DNA of 64,000 nucleotides from NCBI GenBank assembly GCA_947625355.1, contig CANQOA010000001.1:109795-173794 (forward strand). The letters are read 5' to 3'. The position numbers were made by a program, and so were the translations under genes. Positions 18,346 to 26,690 of the stretch are shown one piece after another (position 1 is the stretch's first letter; each line of letters starts with the position of its first letter). Under the pieces are notes generated by a model, which had not been told where the DNA came from, searched no databases, and saw only the letters and a list, made by a program, of their open reading frames with translations. This DNA is from an uncultured Oscillospiraceae bacterium (GTDB taxonomy: Bacteria > Bacillota > Clostridia > Oscillospirales > Oscillospiraceae).

Positions 18346-21300
18346 GGCTCTCGATCCTCTCCCACGCGTCCTGGGTGGACAGCTTGGTGCGCAGCCGCCA
18401 GCCGTCCCCTGTGCCGTCGAACAGGCACGCCTCTTTGTAGTCGCAGAAGGCGCAGGCGTTGTCCCGTCCGTTCCTGAACCAGGGGTCCGCCGTGACGCTC
18501 CCCGCCTTCAGCTCCGCCGCCAGCTTTTTCAGCGTCCCGTCGATGTACCGGCTCAGGGCGCCGAACTGCTCCAGGGTGGCGAGGCTAGCCTCGCTGGCCT
18601 TCGTATAGCCCCCCGCCTTGGCCAGCCGCACCGGCAGAAAGCGCTTGTCCGGCCCCGGCTCCATGGCCTCCAGCACCGCCTCGTCGTTCAGCACCAGGCC
18701 GCTGCGCCGGGCGGTATTGCGCCGCAGGGCGGCCAGCTCCTCGTCCGTGACGTCGCTGTCGGCGCTGACGATGTCGAACCGGGCGGGGGAATAGAGCACC
18801 CCCGCCGGGCGGATAGTCTCCGCGCCGAAATGGGCCGCGCCCCGCTTTTGCAGCGCGAACAGATACAGCAGCATCTGCATGTTCAGCCCCTGGCACACGT
18901 CCGCCAGGTCGAATCTCTTCACGCCGGTCTTGTAGTCCGTGATCCGCAGGTACAGCGCCCCGTCGTGGACCCAGCCGTCCACCCGGTCCGCCCGGCCCGC
19001 CAGGGGCGTCTCATCCTCCCCCGGCGCCAGCACCCCCTCCGCCCGCAGATCCAGCTCCAGATCCAGCGGCTGGAACCGGGACGCGCGCAGCTCCTGCCAC
19101 ATGTCCTCCGTCACCTGCCGGACCGTGGTCCGCAGCCGGCGGAAGAGATAGGCGAATCGGGCGGTCTTGTCGGCGAAGCCATGCATCTCGTCCCGGATAT
19201 ACCGGTCCACATACCTGTCCGCCAGCGCGCCCACCTGTCCGGCGTCCAGCTGATCGAAGCCGCCGGCGTCCATGGCCTCCCGGGCCACGTTCTCCAGCAC
19301 ATAGTGCATGAAGGTGCCGTAATCCCGCGGGTCGAACACCGCCTGCTGCCGGGGCCGGGCCTTCATGCCGTACTGCAGAAAATACCCGAACCGGCAGTCG
19401 GCGAACTTCTCCGCGCGGGTGGCGGTCAGCGTGGGCGAGGGGCCGTAGAGGGCCCGCACCGCCTCCGGACCCAGGCTCGCCCGGCTGTCCCTGGCCGCTC
19501 CGGCCAGGCGCTCCAGCTCCGCGCCCCGGCCCTGGGCGATGAAATGATCCCGCGCCGCCAGGCATACCGGCTCGTCGTCCCCGGCCTGCCCCTGCAGGGC
19601 CAGGGCAAAGGCCGGCCCCTCGGCAAAGGTCCGGGCCCGGAGGATGTCCCCCCGCCGGGGCTCCACCCCCAGCAGGGCCTCCGCCCGGCCGATGAGCAGG
19701 CTGGGCCGGCCCTCGCTGCCGTCGGGGCCTGTGACCGGCCAGCTCAGATACAGGCTCTCCGAGGGCAGAGACAGGCAGCTGTAGATCCGCCCCAGCTCCC
19801 GGCCCATGTCCTCCTCCGCGCCGCCCAGGTCCAGGCGCACGCCCTCCCCCAGGTCCAGCGCGGCCAGCTCCTCCCTCTCGTCGGCAGTGAACACGCCGCC
19901 CCCCTCGTCCGGGGCGGGGATGCGGCCGTCCGCCGCTCCCAGCACCAGCAGGTGACGCATGTGCCGCCGGCGCATGCCGTCGATATCCCCCGCGCCCACC
20001 CGGTCCAGGGACACCGGGATCACGCTCACGTCGTACTTGGACAGCATCAGCGAGAACAGCCCCAAAAACTGCTCCCCGTCCATGGCCATGTCCCCCAGCA
20101 GAGCGGCAAACTGCTCCAGCGCCGCGCATGTCACGTCCCACAGCCGGGCGCACTCCGCCGCCGTCTCCTGCCGGCCCATGGCCGCCAGCTCCGCCGATCG
20201 CTCCCGGAGCCGCTCCGCCAGGGAGATGTCCTCCAAAAAGGCCGCCAAGGCCATGGCCTGCTCCGCCGCCGTGGACGCGGCCCGGCTCCTTCGCTCCAGA
20301 GCCTTCAGCGGGCCGATCACGGCCTGCCGGGCCTCGTTCAGCGCCGCCAGCGCCGCCTGGGACGCCTCGTCCTGCTCCCGGTTGTAGCCCTCCGGATGCA
20401 TGGTCCAGGGCCGGTCCCACTGACCGCCCCGGATGCCCCACAGCAGCACGTAATTCTCCAGCCTGTCCGCCGCCTCCTGGTCCAGGGGCGAGAGGCCCGT
20501 CTTGACATAGCCGAACACGGCCTCGTACTCATAGCCGCGAAGCGCCGCCTCCAGGGCGGACACGATGGCCAGCGGCACGCTTTTTTGCAGCGTGTCGCTC
20601 CGGCCGGAGAGGAACAGGGGCACCCCGTACCGGGCGCAGGCGCTCTCCAGCGCCGTCCGGTAATCGGCGAAGCCACGGGCCGCCACGGCCATATCCCGCC
20701 AGCGGCACCCGGCCCTGGCCAGCTCCGCCAGCCGGGCCGCCGCCAGCTCGCATTCCTCATAGATATCCGCCGCGTACACCGCCGTCACGGCGTCGCCGGC
20801 CGCCGGCATGGGCCCGGCGGAAAAGTCGAAGAGGCTGTCGCAGTAATAGCCGATGGGGCCGGCCTGGTCCTCCGAGCGCTCCAGCCACTGTTCCCGGCAG
20901 GGCACGCCGTATTCCGCCGCCACGGCTTCCAGCCACCGCGCCGTGGCCATGGGCAGCGCGAACATCCCGTCATCGGCGCCCCGGCCGCAACTGAGGCACA
21001 CCGTGAGGTCCGCCCCGGCCCGGACGATCTGGCGGAGGACGTTCTTTTCCAGGGTGGTGAAATCGGAGAAGCCGTCCACATAGAAGATCCCCTCCGACGC
21101 CAGGCGGCTGTCCGCCATCAGGTCCGCCAGCGTGGCCAGACGGTCGGCGCTGTCCGCGCCGCTGCGGCCCAGCACGGCGGCATAGGCCTCCATGAGCAGC
21201 GCCAGGTCCTCCAGCTTGTCCGACAGCGTCCCCTCGGTCCGCTTCGCCGCGGCGGAGAGGACCGAGGCGGTGACGCCGGCGTTTTTCAGCTCCTCCGCCG

Positions 21301-21664
21301 CCCGGACCAGGCTGTCCAGCACCCGGGGGTCCCGGCGGCCGCCCCGGTAGGTCCGCAGCCGCTCCCCCACCGTCTGGGCAGCCAGCGCCATGCACAGCAG
21401 CCGGCCGGCGCCGTCCACCACGGGACGCTCGCCGCCCAGCTGCGAGAACACCTTCCGGGCCAGCCCCGTGAAGGACAGCACCTCCCCATACCGGCTCAGC
21501 GCGTCCCCGGCCACGGCGCAGAGCTCCCGCTCCGCCTCGTGGCTGTACTGCTCCGGCACCAGCAGGACCAGCTGCCCCCGGCCCTGGCGCACATATTCTC
21601 CGATCTCCCGGAACACAAGGCCCGTCTTTCCGACCCCGGCCCGGCCCAATATCAACCGTACCAT
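18338..21664 (-). CDS. addB: ATP-dependent helicase/deoxyribonuclease subunit B
   Basis: The 1108-residue partner of AddA begins with the P-loop LILGRAGVGKT (residues 4-14). Near the C terminus is the nuclease motif RITDYKTG. The iron-sulfur cluster cysteines typical of AddB are present: one in FADCRFGYFLQY and three in CAFCDYKEAC (1071, 1074, 1080). AddB recognises Chi and cuts the 5' strand. The start codon has no Shine-Dalgarno sequence and lies 6 nt after a perfect TATAAT, which raises the possibility of leaderless translation. It is the first gene of the addBA operon. Confidence 0.95.
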   Translation of the reverse strand: MVRLILGRAGVGKTGLVFREIGEYVRQGRGQLVLLVPEQYSHEAERELCAVAGDALSRYGEVLSFTGLARKVFSQLGGERPVVDGAGRLLCMALAAQTVGERLRTYRGGRRDPRVLDSLVRAAEELKNAGVTASVLSAAAKRTEGTLSDKLEDLALLMEAYAAVLGRSGADSADRLATLADLMADSRLASEGIFYVDGFSDFTTLEKNVLRQIVRAGADLTVCLSCGRGADDGMFALPMATARWLEAVAAEYGVPCREQWLERSEDQAGPIGYYCDSLFDFSAGPMPAAGDAVTAVYAADIYEECELAAARLAELARAGCRWRDMAVAARGFADYRTALESACARYGVPLFLSGRSDTLQKSVPLAIVSALEAALRGYEYEAVFGYVKTGLSPLDQEAADRLENYVLLWGIRGGQWDRPWTMHPEGYNREQDEASQAALAALNEARQAVIGPLKALERRSRAASTAAEQAMALAAFLEDISLAERLRERSAELAAMGRQETAAECARLWDVTCAALEQFAALLGDMAMDGEQFLGLFSLMLSKYDVSVIPVSLDRVGAGDIDGMRRRHMRHLLVLGAADGRIPAPDEGGGVFTADEREELAALDLGEGVRLDLGGAEEDMGRELGRIYSCLSLPSESLYLSWPVTGPDGSEGRPSLLIGRAEALLGVEPRRGDILRARTFAEGPAFALALQGQAGDDEPVCLAARDHFIAQGRGAELERLAGAARDSRASLGPEAVRALYGPSPTLTATRAEKFADCRFGYFLQYGMKARPRQQAVFDPRDYGTFMHYVLENVAREAMDAGGFDQLDAGQVGALADRYVDRYIRDEMHGFADKTARFAYLFRRLRTTVRQVTEDMWQELRASRFQPLDLELDLRAEGVLAPGEDETPLAGRADRVDGWVHDGALYLRITDYKTGVKRFDLADVCQGLNMQMLLYLFALQKRGAAHFGAETIRPAGVLYSPARFDIVSADSDVTDEELAALRRNTARRSGLVLNDEAVLEAMEPGPDKRFLPVRLAKAGGYTKASEASLATLEQFGALSRYIDGTLKKLAAELKAGSVTADPWFRNGRDNACAFCDYKEACLFDGTGDGWRLRTKLSTQDAWERIESHE

Positions 21665-21670
21665 GGGGCC

Positions 21671-21699
21671 ATTATACTATAGATCCGCGCCCATGTCAT
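21671..21699 (-). promoter_or_regulatory. Probable promoter of addBA
   Basis: Minus-strand ATGACA (21694-21699), 17-bp spacer, TATAAT (21671-21676). The expected start site falls on or next to the addB ATG. Confidence 0.55.
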
Positions 21700-21851
21700 G
21701 GGTTTTTGACTTTCCCGCCCGGAGGTGCTATACTCTGCCTGCTTTCTCGGCTGTGCAAAGCGCCTGCCGCCGGAGGAGCAGGGCAAGTCAAATCCATAAC
21801 ATAACCACTGTTTGCCCAATTCCGCACCGGGCCATTTGGTCGTTCTGTATA

Positions 21852-21881
21852 TTGACAGAAACCCGGCGCCTGCGGCATTAT
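21852..21881 (+). promoter_or_regulatory. Probable promoter of the glycolipid-like operon
   Basis: Exact TTGACA (21852-21857), 18-bp spacer, CATTAT (21876-21881). A second -10-like TATAAT near 21919 sits very close to the ribosome site. The rest of the 279-bp gap 21665-21943 shows no other feature to me. Confidence 0.5.
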
Positions 21882-21943
21882 TAGGTAACAGCGTCTGTTT
21901 TCGAGCATTATCACTACTTATAATTATAAAAGGAAACATTTCG

Positions 21944-23080
21944 ATGAAAGTACTGATCCTGACTTGCAACACCGGCGAGGGCCACAACTCGGTGGCCGAG
22001 GCGGTGCGGCAGGTCTTTTCCGCGGCCGGGACGGACTGTGACGTGACGGACGCGCTGGCGTTTTTGTCGGAGTGGGCGTCGGAGGCCATCGCGGGGTTCC
22101 ATACGGGACTGTACCGGCACATGCCCGGCGCGTGGAAAAAGAGCTATCAATACCTGGAGCAGCACCCCGCCGCGCTGGACGAGGACGGGCTGGTGTTCCG
22201 GGTGCTCACCGCCGGGGCGGAACGGCTCGGCGAGATCATCGACGCGGAGGGTTATGACTGCCTGATCTGCCCCCATGTTTTTTCCGCGCTGATGGTGACC
22301 CAGATGCGCCGGATGTTCCCGGACATGGACCTGACGGCCGGCTTCATCGCCACGGACTACACCTGCAGCCCCATGGTGAACGACTGCGAGATGGATTGGT
22401 ATTTCGTGCCGTCGGAGGAGACCGCGGCGGAATTCCTGGCGGCCGGCATCCCGGCCGAGCGCATCGCCATGATGCCGGGCATCCCGGTGCGGCAGGATTT
22501 CTTCCTGCGGACGGACCGGGCCGAGGCCCGGCGCCGGATGGGCCTACCCCAGGACGGGCAGATGCTGCTGGCCATGTGCGGCAGCATGGGCTGCGGCCAC
22601 CTGGACGCCCTGGCGGAGCTGGTAGCGGACCGGCTGGCCCCCGGGCAGCTGATGACGGTGGTGTGCGGCACCAACGCCCACCTGCACAAAAAGCTGGAGC
22701 GCATCTTCGCCGACCGGGCGGACGTGCGCATCCTGGGCTACAGCGACCAGGTCTCCCTGCTCATGGACTGCGCCGACCTGTATCTGACCAAGCCCGGCGG
22801 CATCAGCACCGCCGAGGCGGCCGTGAAGGGCCTGCCCATGGTGCTGGTGGACGCGGTGGCCGGGTGCGAGGAGAGCAATCTGCGCCACTTCTGCCGCATG
22901 GGCGGCGCGGTGACGGCGGACCGGCAGGAGCAGCTGGCCCGGCTGTGCCTGTCCCTGCTGGATGATCCCGGCGCGCTGCGGACCATGAGCGCGGCCTTCG
23001 GCCAGCCGGGCAACGCGGCGGCGGCGGTATGCGTCCACCTGGCCGAAAAGCACCTGGCCAGGAAGGAGCGCTCCGCATGA
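21944..23080 (+). CDS. MGDG-synthase-like diacylglycerol glycosyltransferase
   Basis: This 378-residue GT-B enzyme has the MGDG synthase/UgtP N-terminal signature ILTCNTGEGHNSVAEA, where the Gly/His loop contacts the acceptor. Its C-terminal sugar-nucleotide half includes GSMGCGHLDAL, TKPGGISTAEAAVKGLPMVL and a trailing EESNLRHF segment. Relatives move glucose or galactose from UDP-sugars to diacylglycerol at the inner membrane face, giving glycolipids that also anchor lipoteichoic acid. It starts at the ATG after AAAGGAAAC. Its stop overlaps the next start (ATGA), so it is coupled to the acyltransferase-like gene. Confidence 0.88.
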   Translation: MKVLILTCNTGEGHNSVAEAVRQVFSAAGTDCDVTDALAFLSEWASEAIAGFHTGLYRHMPGAWKKSYQYLEQHPAALDEDGLVFRVLTAGAERLGEIIDAEGYDCLICPHVFSALMVTQMRRMFPDMDLTAGFIATDYTCSPMVNDCEMDWYFVPSEETAAEFLAAGIPAERIAMMPGIPVRQDFFLRTDRAEARRRMGLPQDGQMLLAMCGSMGCGHLDALAELVADRLAPGQLMTVVCGTNAHLHKKLERIFADRADVRILGYSDQVSLLMDCADLYLTKPGGISTAEAAVKGLPMVLVDAVAGCEESNLRHFCRMGGAVTADRQEQLARLCLSLLDDPGALRTMSAAFGQPGNAAAAVCVHLAEKHLARKERSA

Positions 23081-23556
23081 AGCGGTTTTGGCGCAGCATC
23101 CTGTATCTGGCGGTGATCAGCCTGCTGTCCAACGTGGCGGCGGCCTTCGTGCGCCGGGACTTCCATATGGACGCGTTCCCCTTCCGGCCCTTCGCCTTCG
23201 AGCGTCAGGGCCGGTTCTATGAAAAGCTGGGCATCCGAAAGTGGAAGGACCGGGTGCCGGACATGAGCAGGCTGCTCAAGACCCTGCCCCGAAAGAAGCT
23301 GGAGGTCCCCTCGGCGGAGCAGGCCCGGCTTCTGGCCCAGGAGACCTGCGTGGCGGAGCTGGTCCACGCGGCGCTGATCCTTTTGGCGCTGCCGGTGCTC
23401 TTTCTCTGGCCCGGCTGGAAGGGCGCGGTCCTGACGGCGGTATACGCGGCGGGGAACGTGCCGTTCATCATGATCCAGCGGTATAACCGGCCCCGGCTGC
23501 TGCGCCTGGCCAGGACGCTGGACCGCGTAAAGGAGAGAGCCGTTGAACGCGCCTGA
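23077..23556 (+). CDS. CrtO-like glycosyl acyltransferase family membrane protein
   Basis: The 159-residue protein has an N-terminal membrane segment (about 5-24) and two hydrophobic segments around 92-130. The conserved block FYEKLGIRKWKDRVPDMSRL (about 47-66) and the RYNRPRLLRL ending fit the family named for glycosyl-4,4'-diaponeurosporenoate acyltransferase (CrtO) of staphyloxanthin synthesis. No carotenoid genes are near. Between a diacylglycerol glycosyltransferase and a PAP2 phosphatase, acylation of a glycolipid head group is a more sensible guess (inference). Its ATG overlaps the upstream stop, and the downstream start lies inside its 3' end. Confidence 0.72.
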   Translation: MKRFWRSILYLAVISLLSNVAAAFVRRDFHMDAFPFRPFAFERQGRFYEKLGIRKWKDRVPDMSRLLKTLPRKKLEVPSAEQARLLAQETCVAELVHAALILLALPVLFLWPGWKGAVLTAVYAAGNVPFIMIQRYNRPRLLRLARTLDRVKERAVERA

Positions 23557-24223
23557 GCTTTACGATTACCGCGCCCTGCGTCCGGGGAACGTGACGGGCC
23601 CCGCCTACCGGCATGTGCTGCTGCTTTTGTACTGGCCGGTCTACGGGCTGCTGTTTTGGGGCGTGGAGCGGCTGTGGCCCGTGGGCGGCTATACGCCGGT
23701 GCAATGCGCGCTGGACGGGCTGATCCCCTTCAACGAGTGGTTCTTCCTGCCGTACCTGTTCTGGTTCCTCTATCTCGTCGGCGCGGTGGCCTATACGTTC
23801 TTTTTCGACGTGCCCGCCTTCCGGCGGCTGATGGTATTCATCATGGTCACCTACACCGTCACCATCGGCATCTACCTGCTCTGGCCCACCTGCCAGCAGC
23901 TCCGGCCGGACACCTTCCCCAGGGACAACCTGCTCACCCGCGCCGTCCGGGCGTTTTATAAGTTCGACACCAACACCAACGTCTGCCCCTCCATCCACGT
24001 GCTGGGGGCCGTGGCGGTGTCGGCGGCGGCATGGGACGCGCCCCGGTTCCGCAAGGTCCTGTGGCAGGCGGCGTTCACCGTCATGACCGCGCTCATATGC
24101 CTGTCCACCCTGTTCATCAAGCAGCACTCCGTGCTGGATGTGCTGGCGGCGCTGCCGCTGTGCGCCCTGGGCCGGTTCGCCGCGTGCCGGGCGTTCCCCC
24201 GCCGCGGACCGCAAAGCCCCTGA
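23543..24223 (+). CDS. PAP2-family membrane phosphatase
   Basis: This 226-residue protein with about six membrane segments starts at TTG (GGAGAG upstream) inside the end of the previous gene. PAP2 phosphatase motifs are visible as CPSIHVLGA, with the catalytic His, and KQHSVLDV, with the second His/Asp. The first motif (KxxxxxxRP) is degenerate. Such enzymes remove phosphate from phosphatidic acid, diacylglycerol pyrophosphate or undecaprenyl pyrophosphate outside the membrane. In this operon it could supply diacylglycerol to the glycosyltransferase; that is inference from position. Confidence 0.85.
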   Translation: MNAPELYDYRALRPGNVTGPAYRHVLLLLYWPVYGLLFWGVERLWPVGGYTPVQCALDGLIPFNEWFFLPYLFWFLYLVGAVAYTFFFDVPAFRRLMVFIMVTYTVTIGIYLLWPTCQQLRPDTFPRDNLLTRAVRAFYKFDTNTNVCPSIHVLGAVAVSAAAWDAPRFRKVLWQAAFTVMTALICLSTLFIKQHSVLDVLAALPLCALGRFAACRAFPRRGPQSP

Positions 24224-24241
24224 CGGGCCGGCGTTCACGAT

Positions 24242-24271
24242 CCCGCAGACCGATGGGTCTGCGGGTCTTTT
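24242..24271 (+). terminator. Terminator of the glycolipid-like operon
   Basis: The stem CCCGCAGACC/GGTCTGCGGG, then TCTTTT, lies 18 nt after the PAP2 stop. Confidence 0.85.
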
Positions 24272-24280
24272 CGTATGCCG

Positions 24281-24826
24281 TCAGAGGCTGACCAGGCCCA
24301 TGGCGCCCAGCAGCAGCTTCAGCCCCAGCAGACACAGTATGACGCCCCCCGCCGTCCGGGCCGCCCGGCGGCGCCCTCGGCCGATGTGGCTGCCGAAAAG
24401 GCTCCCGGCCAGCGACAGCGTCACCATCACCCCGCCCATGAGCCCTCCGGCCAGCGCCGGCCGCACTCCCAGGATGGCCAGGGCCGCCCCCACCGTCATG
24501 GCGTCCACGCTGGTGGCCAGAGACAGGGCCGCCATGGACCCCAGGCCGCTGCCGCCGCACCGCTCCTCCTGTCCGGCGGTGCGGACCATGTTGGCCCCCA
24601 TGCCCGCCAGGATCAGGGCGGCCGCCCAGGGATAGGCCGCCGTGAGGCTCTCCGGCAGACTGGCACCCAGGGCGTAGCCCGTCAGCAGCATCAGCACATG
24701 GAAGCCGCTGACCAGCCCCACGATGGGCCAGATCTTCTTTCCCGCCGCCATGCCCATGCACACGGACGCGGCGAACCCGTCCATGGCCAGCCCCAGCACC
24801 AGCAGGATCTGATCGAGTATATGCAA
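24281..24826 (-). CDS. mntP: Manganese efflux pump MntP
   Basis: I start this 181-residue protein at TTG 24826, six bases after GGAGGG; the longer frame upstream has a non-hydrophobic, unlikely N terminus. It has six hydrophobic segments and the two family signatures GLAMDGFAASVCMGMA and ATSVDAMTVGAALA, each with a membrane Asp needed for Mn2+ export. The leader holds an 8-bp hairpin (24843-24861). I looked for the Mn-sensing yybP-ykoY riboswitch often found in front of mntP and could not see it. Confidence 0.9.
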   Translation of the reverse strand: MHILDQILLVLGLAMDGFAASVCMGMAAGKKIWPIVGLVSGFHVLMLLTGYALGASLPESLTAAYPWAAALILAGMGANMVRTAGQEERCGGSGLGSMAALSLATSVDAMTVGAALAILGVRPALAGGLMGGVMVTLSLAGSLFGSHIGRGRRRAARTAGGVILCLLGLKLLLGAMGLVSL

Positions 24827-24842
24827 GCGCTTCCCTCCAACC

Positions 24843-24861
24843 GGCGGACGCGCCGTCCGCC
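24843..24861 (-). other. Hairpin in the mntP leader
   Basis: The stem GGCGGACG/CGTCCGCC has a three-base loop, 16 nt upstream of the TTG start and just ahead of the ribosome site. Its role is unknown. Confidence 0.4.
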
Positions 24862-24913
24862 TATGGCAGGATATGCCGGCCCCCGGCGGCGGGTGAAAAA
24901 TCACCCCAGCCGA

Positions 24914-24942
24914 TTGACCCCCTATGCAATTGGTGTTATAAT
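24914..24942 (+). promoter_or_regulatory. Strong promoter of the methyltransferase gene
   Basis: TTGACC (24914-24919), 17-bp spacer, perfect TATAAT (24937-24942). It may also serve the ECF genes downstream. Confidence 0.75.
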
Positions 24943-24978
24943 ATGTTGTCAATTTGTAACCAGGGGGACCATGCGCTT

Positions 24979-25839
24979 ATGTGGGTATCGGACAACTGGC
25001 AGGATTACGAACTGCTGGACGCCTCCGGCGGGGAGAAGCTGGAGCGCTGGGGCAGCCGCATCCTGCTGCGGCCGGACCCCCAGGCCATCTGGGCCACGGC
25101 GCGGACCGATCCCCGCTGGCGGCGGCCCGACGCGGTATACCGCCGGTCCAGCTCCGGCGGCGGGGCCTGGGAGAAAAACGACCTGCCCGCCAGCTGGAAG
25201 ATCCGCTACGGGGCTCTGACCTTCCAGGTCAAGCCCATGAGCTTCAAGCATACGGGCCTGTTCCCTGAGCAGGCCGCCAACTGGGACTGGGCCATGGAAA
25301 AGATCCGCTCCGCCGGACGGCCCATCCGGGTGCTGAACCTGTTCGCCTACACCGGCGCGGCCACGGTGGCGTGCCTCACCGCCGGGGCGGAGGTGTGCCA
25401 CGTGGACGCGGCCAAGGGCATGGTGGCCTGGGCCAAGGAGAACGCCGCCTGCTCCGGCGTGGCGGACCGGCCGGTGCGCTGGATCGTGGACGACTGCGCC
25501 AAGTTCTGCCAGCGGGAGCTCCGCCGGGGAAAGCGCTACGACGCCATCATCATGGACCCGCCCTCCTACGGCCGCGGGCCCGGCGGCGAGATCTGGAAGC
25601 TGGAGGACGACCTCTGGCCCTTCGTGAGCTCGGTGGCGCCGCTGCTCTCCGACGAGCCGCTGTTCGTGCTCATCAACTCTTACACCACGGGGCTTGCCCC
25701 GTCGGTGCTCACCTATATCGCCGAGAGCCTGTTCACCAAAAAATACGGCGGCCGCAGCGACGCCCAGGAGCTGGGCCTGCCGGTGACCGCCTCCGGGCTG
25801 GCGCTCCCCTGCGGGGCGTCGTGCCGATGGGAACGATAA
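24979..25839 (+). CDS. Class I SAM-dependent methyltransferase, rRNA (cytosine-C5) type
   Basis: The 286-residue protein resembles the catalytic domain of RlmI/RlmK-type large-subunit rRNA methyltransferases. LNLFAYTGAATVACLTAGA is the SAM-binding motif I, followed by the acidic motif CHVDAAKGMVAWAKENA. IIMDPPSYGRGP matches the DPPxx catalytic motif. An N-terminal PUA domain is absent, so it is a short form. It starts at the ATG 24979 after CAGGGGGACC; an ATG at 24971 is out of frame. The ECF transporter genes begin 17 bp downstream. The exact methylated base is not determinable. Confidence 0.82.
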   Translation: MWVSDNWQDYELLDASGGEKLERWGSRILLRPDPQAIWATARTDPRWRRPDAVYRRSSSGGGAWEKNDLPASWKIRYGALTFQVKPMSFKHTGLFPEQAANWDWAMEKIRSAGRPIRVLNLFAYTGAATVACLTAGAEVCHVDAAKGMVAWAKENAACSGVADRPVRWIVDDCAKFCQRELRRGKRYDAIIMDPPSYGRGPGGEIWKLEDDLWPFVSSVAPLLSDEPLFVLINSYTTGLAPSVLTYIAESLFTKKYGGRSDAQELGLPVTASGLALPCGASCRWER

Positions 25840-25856
25840 GACTTTGCGAGGATTCT

Positions 25857-26690
25857 ATGGACCCGATCATCCGCATCAAAAATCTGACCTATACCTACCC
25901 GGACGGGTCCCGGCCGGCGCTGGACGGGGTGAGCCTGGACATCATGCCCGGCACCTTCACCGCCGTGCTGGGCTCCAACGGCAGCGGCAAGTCAACCCTG
26001 GCCAAGCACATGAACGCCATCCTGCTCCCCTCCGGCGGCAAGGTGCTGGTGGACGGTATGGACACCATCGACGAGGGGAACCTGCTGGCCATCCGCCGCC
26101 GGGTGGGCATGGTGTTCCAGAACCCGGACAACCAGATCGTGGCCAACGTGGTGGAGGACGACGTGGCCTTTGCCCCGGAGAATCTGGGCGTGGAGCCGGC
26201 CGAGATCCGCCGCCGGGTGGACGCGGCCCTGGAGCAGGTGGGGATGTACCAGTTCCGCCTGCACGCGCCGCACCTTCTCTCCGGCGGCCAGAAGCAGCGG
26301 GTGGCCATCGCCGGCGTGCTGGCCATGGACCCGGAGGTGCTGGTGCTGGACGAGCCCACCGCCATGCTGGACCCCCGGGGCCGCCGGGAGGTGCTGCGCA
26401 CGGTGGAGGAGCTGTGCCGGGAACGGGGCATCACCGTGGTGCTCATCACCCACCACATGGACGAGGCCGCGCGGGCGGACCGGGTGCTGGTCATGGACGC
26501 CGGCCGGGTGGCGCTGGACGGCGCTCCCCGGGAGATCTTCCCCCGGGCGGACGCGCTGCGCGCGCTGCGGTTGACCGTGCCGGACACCACGGCGCTGCTG
26601 CTGCGGCTGCGGGCGGCGGGCATGCCCGTGCCCGCCGGGGCCCTCACGCCGGAGGACTGCGCCGCGGCCATATGGGAGGCGCTGAGATGA
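25857..26690 (+). CDS. ecfA1: ECF transporter ATPase A1
   Basis: This 277-residue ABC ATPase belongs to the energy-coupling module of group II ECF vitamin/metal importers. Motifs: Walker A GSNGSGKST (39-47), Q-loop VFQNPDNQIV, signature LSGGQKQRVAIAG, Walker B VLVLDEPTAMLDP, and switch His in LITHHMDEA. It starts at the ATG after GCGAGGATT and overlaps ecfA2 by four bases (ATGA). The adjacent ecfA2, ecfT and truA match the order usual in Firmicutes. No substrate-binding S component lies in the window, so the transported vitamin is unknown and the module is probably shared. Confidence 0.95.
   Translation: MDPIIRIKNLTYTYPDGSRPALDGVSLDIMPGTFTAVLGSNGSGKSTLAKHMNAILLPSGGKVLVDGMDTIDEGNLLAIRRRVGMVFQNPDNQIVANVVEDDVAFAPENLGVEPAEIRRRVDAALEQVGMYQFRLHAPHLLSGGQKQRVAIAGVLAMDPEVLVLDEPTAMLDPRGRREVLRTVEELCRERGITVVLITHHMDEAARADRVLVMDAGRVALDGAPREIFPRADALRALRLTVPDTTALLLRLRAAGMPVPAGALTPEDCAAAIWEALR

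Noticed and set aside
14713..21682. Very long plus-strand open frames opposite addA and addB
   Set aside because: They are antisense to well-supported helicase-nuclease genes and read as Arg/Pro/Gly/His-rich low-complexity sequence, as expected when G/C-rich third positions suppress stop codons.
23077..23556. Carotenoid (staphyloxanthin) pathway membership of the CrtO-like gene
   Set aside because: No phytoene-type synthase, desaturase or related glycosyltransferase genes occur in the window; neighbours are lipid enzymes.
24827..24978. Possible yybP-ykoY riboswitch before mntP
   Set aside because: The conserved loop sequences of that riboswitch are not visible.
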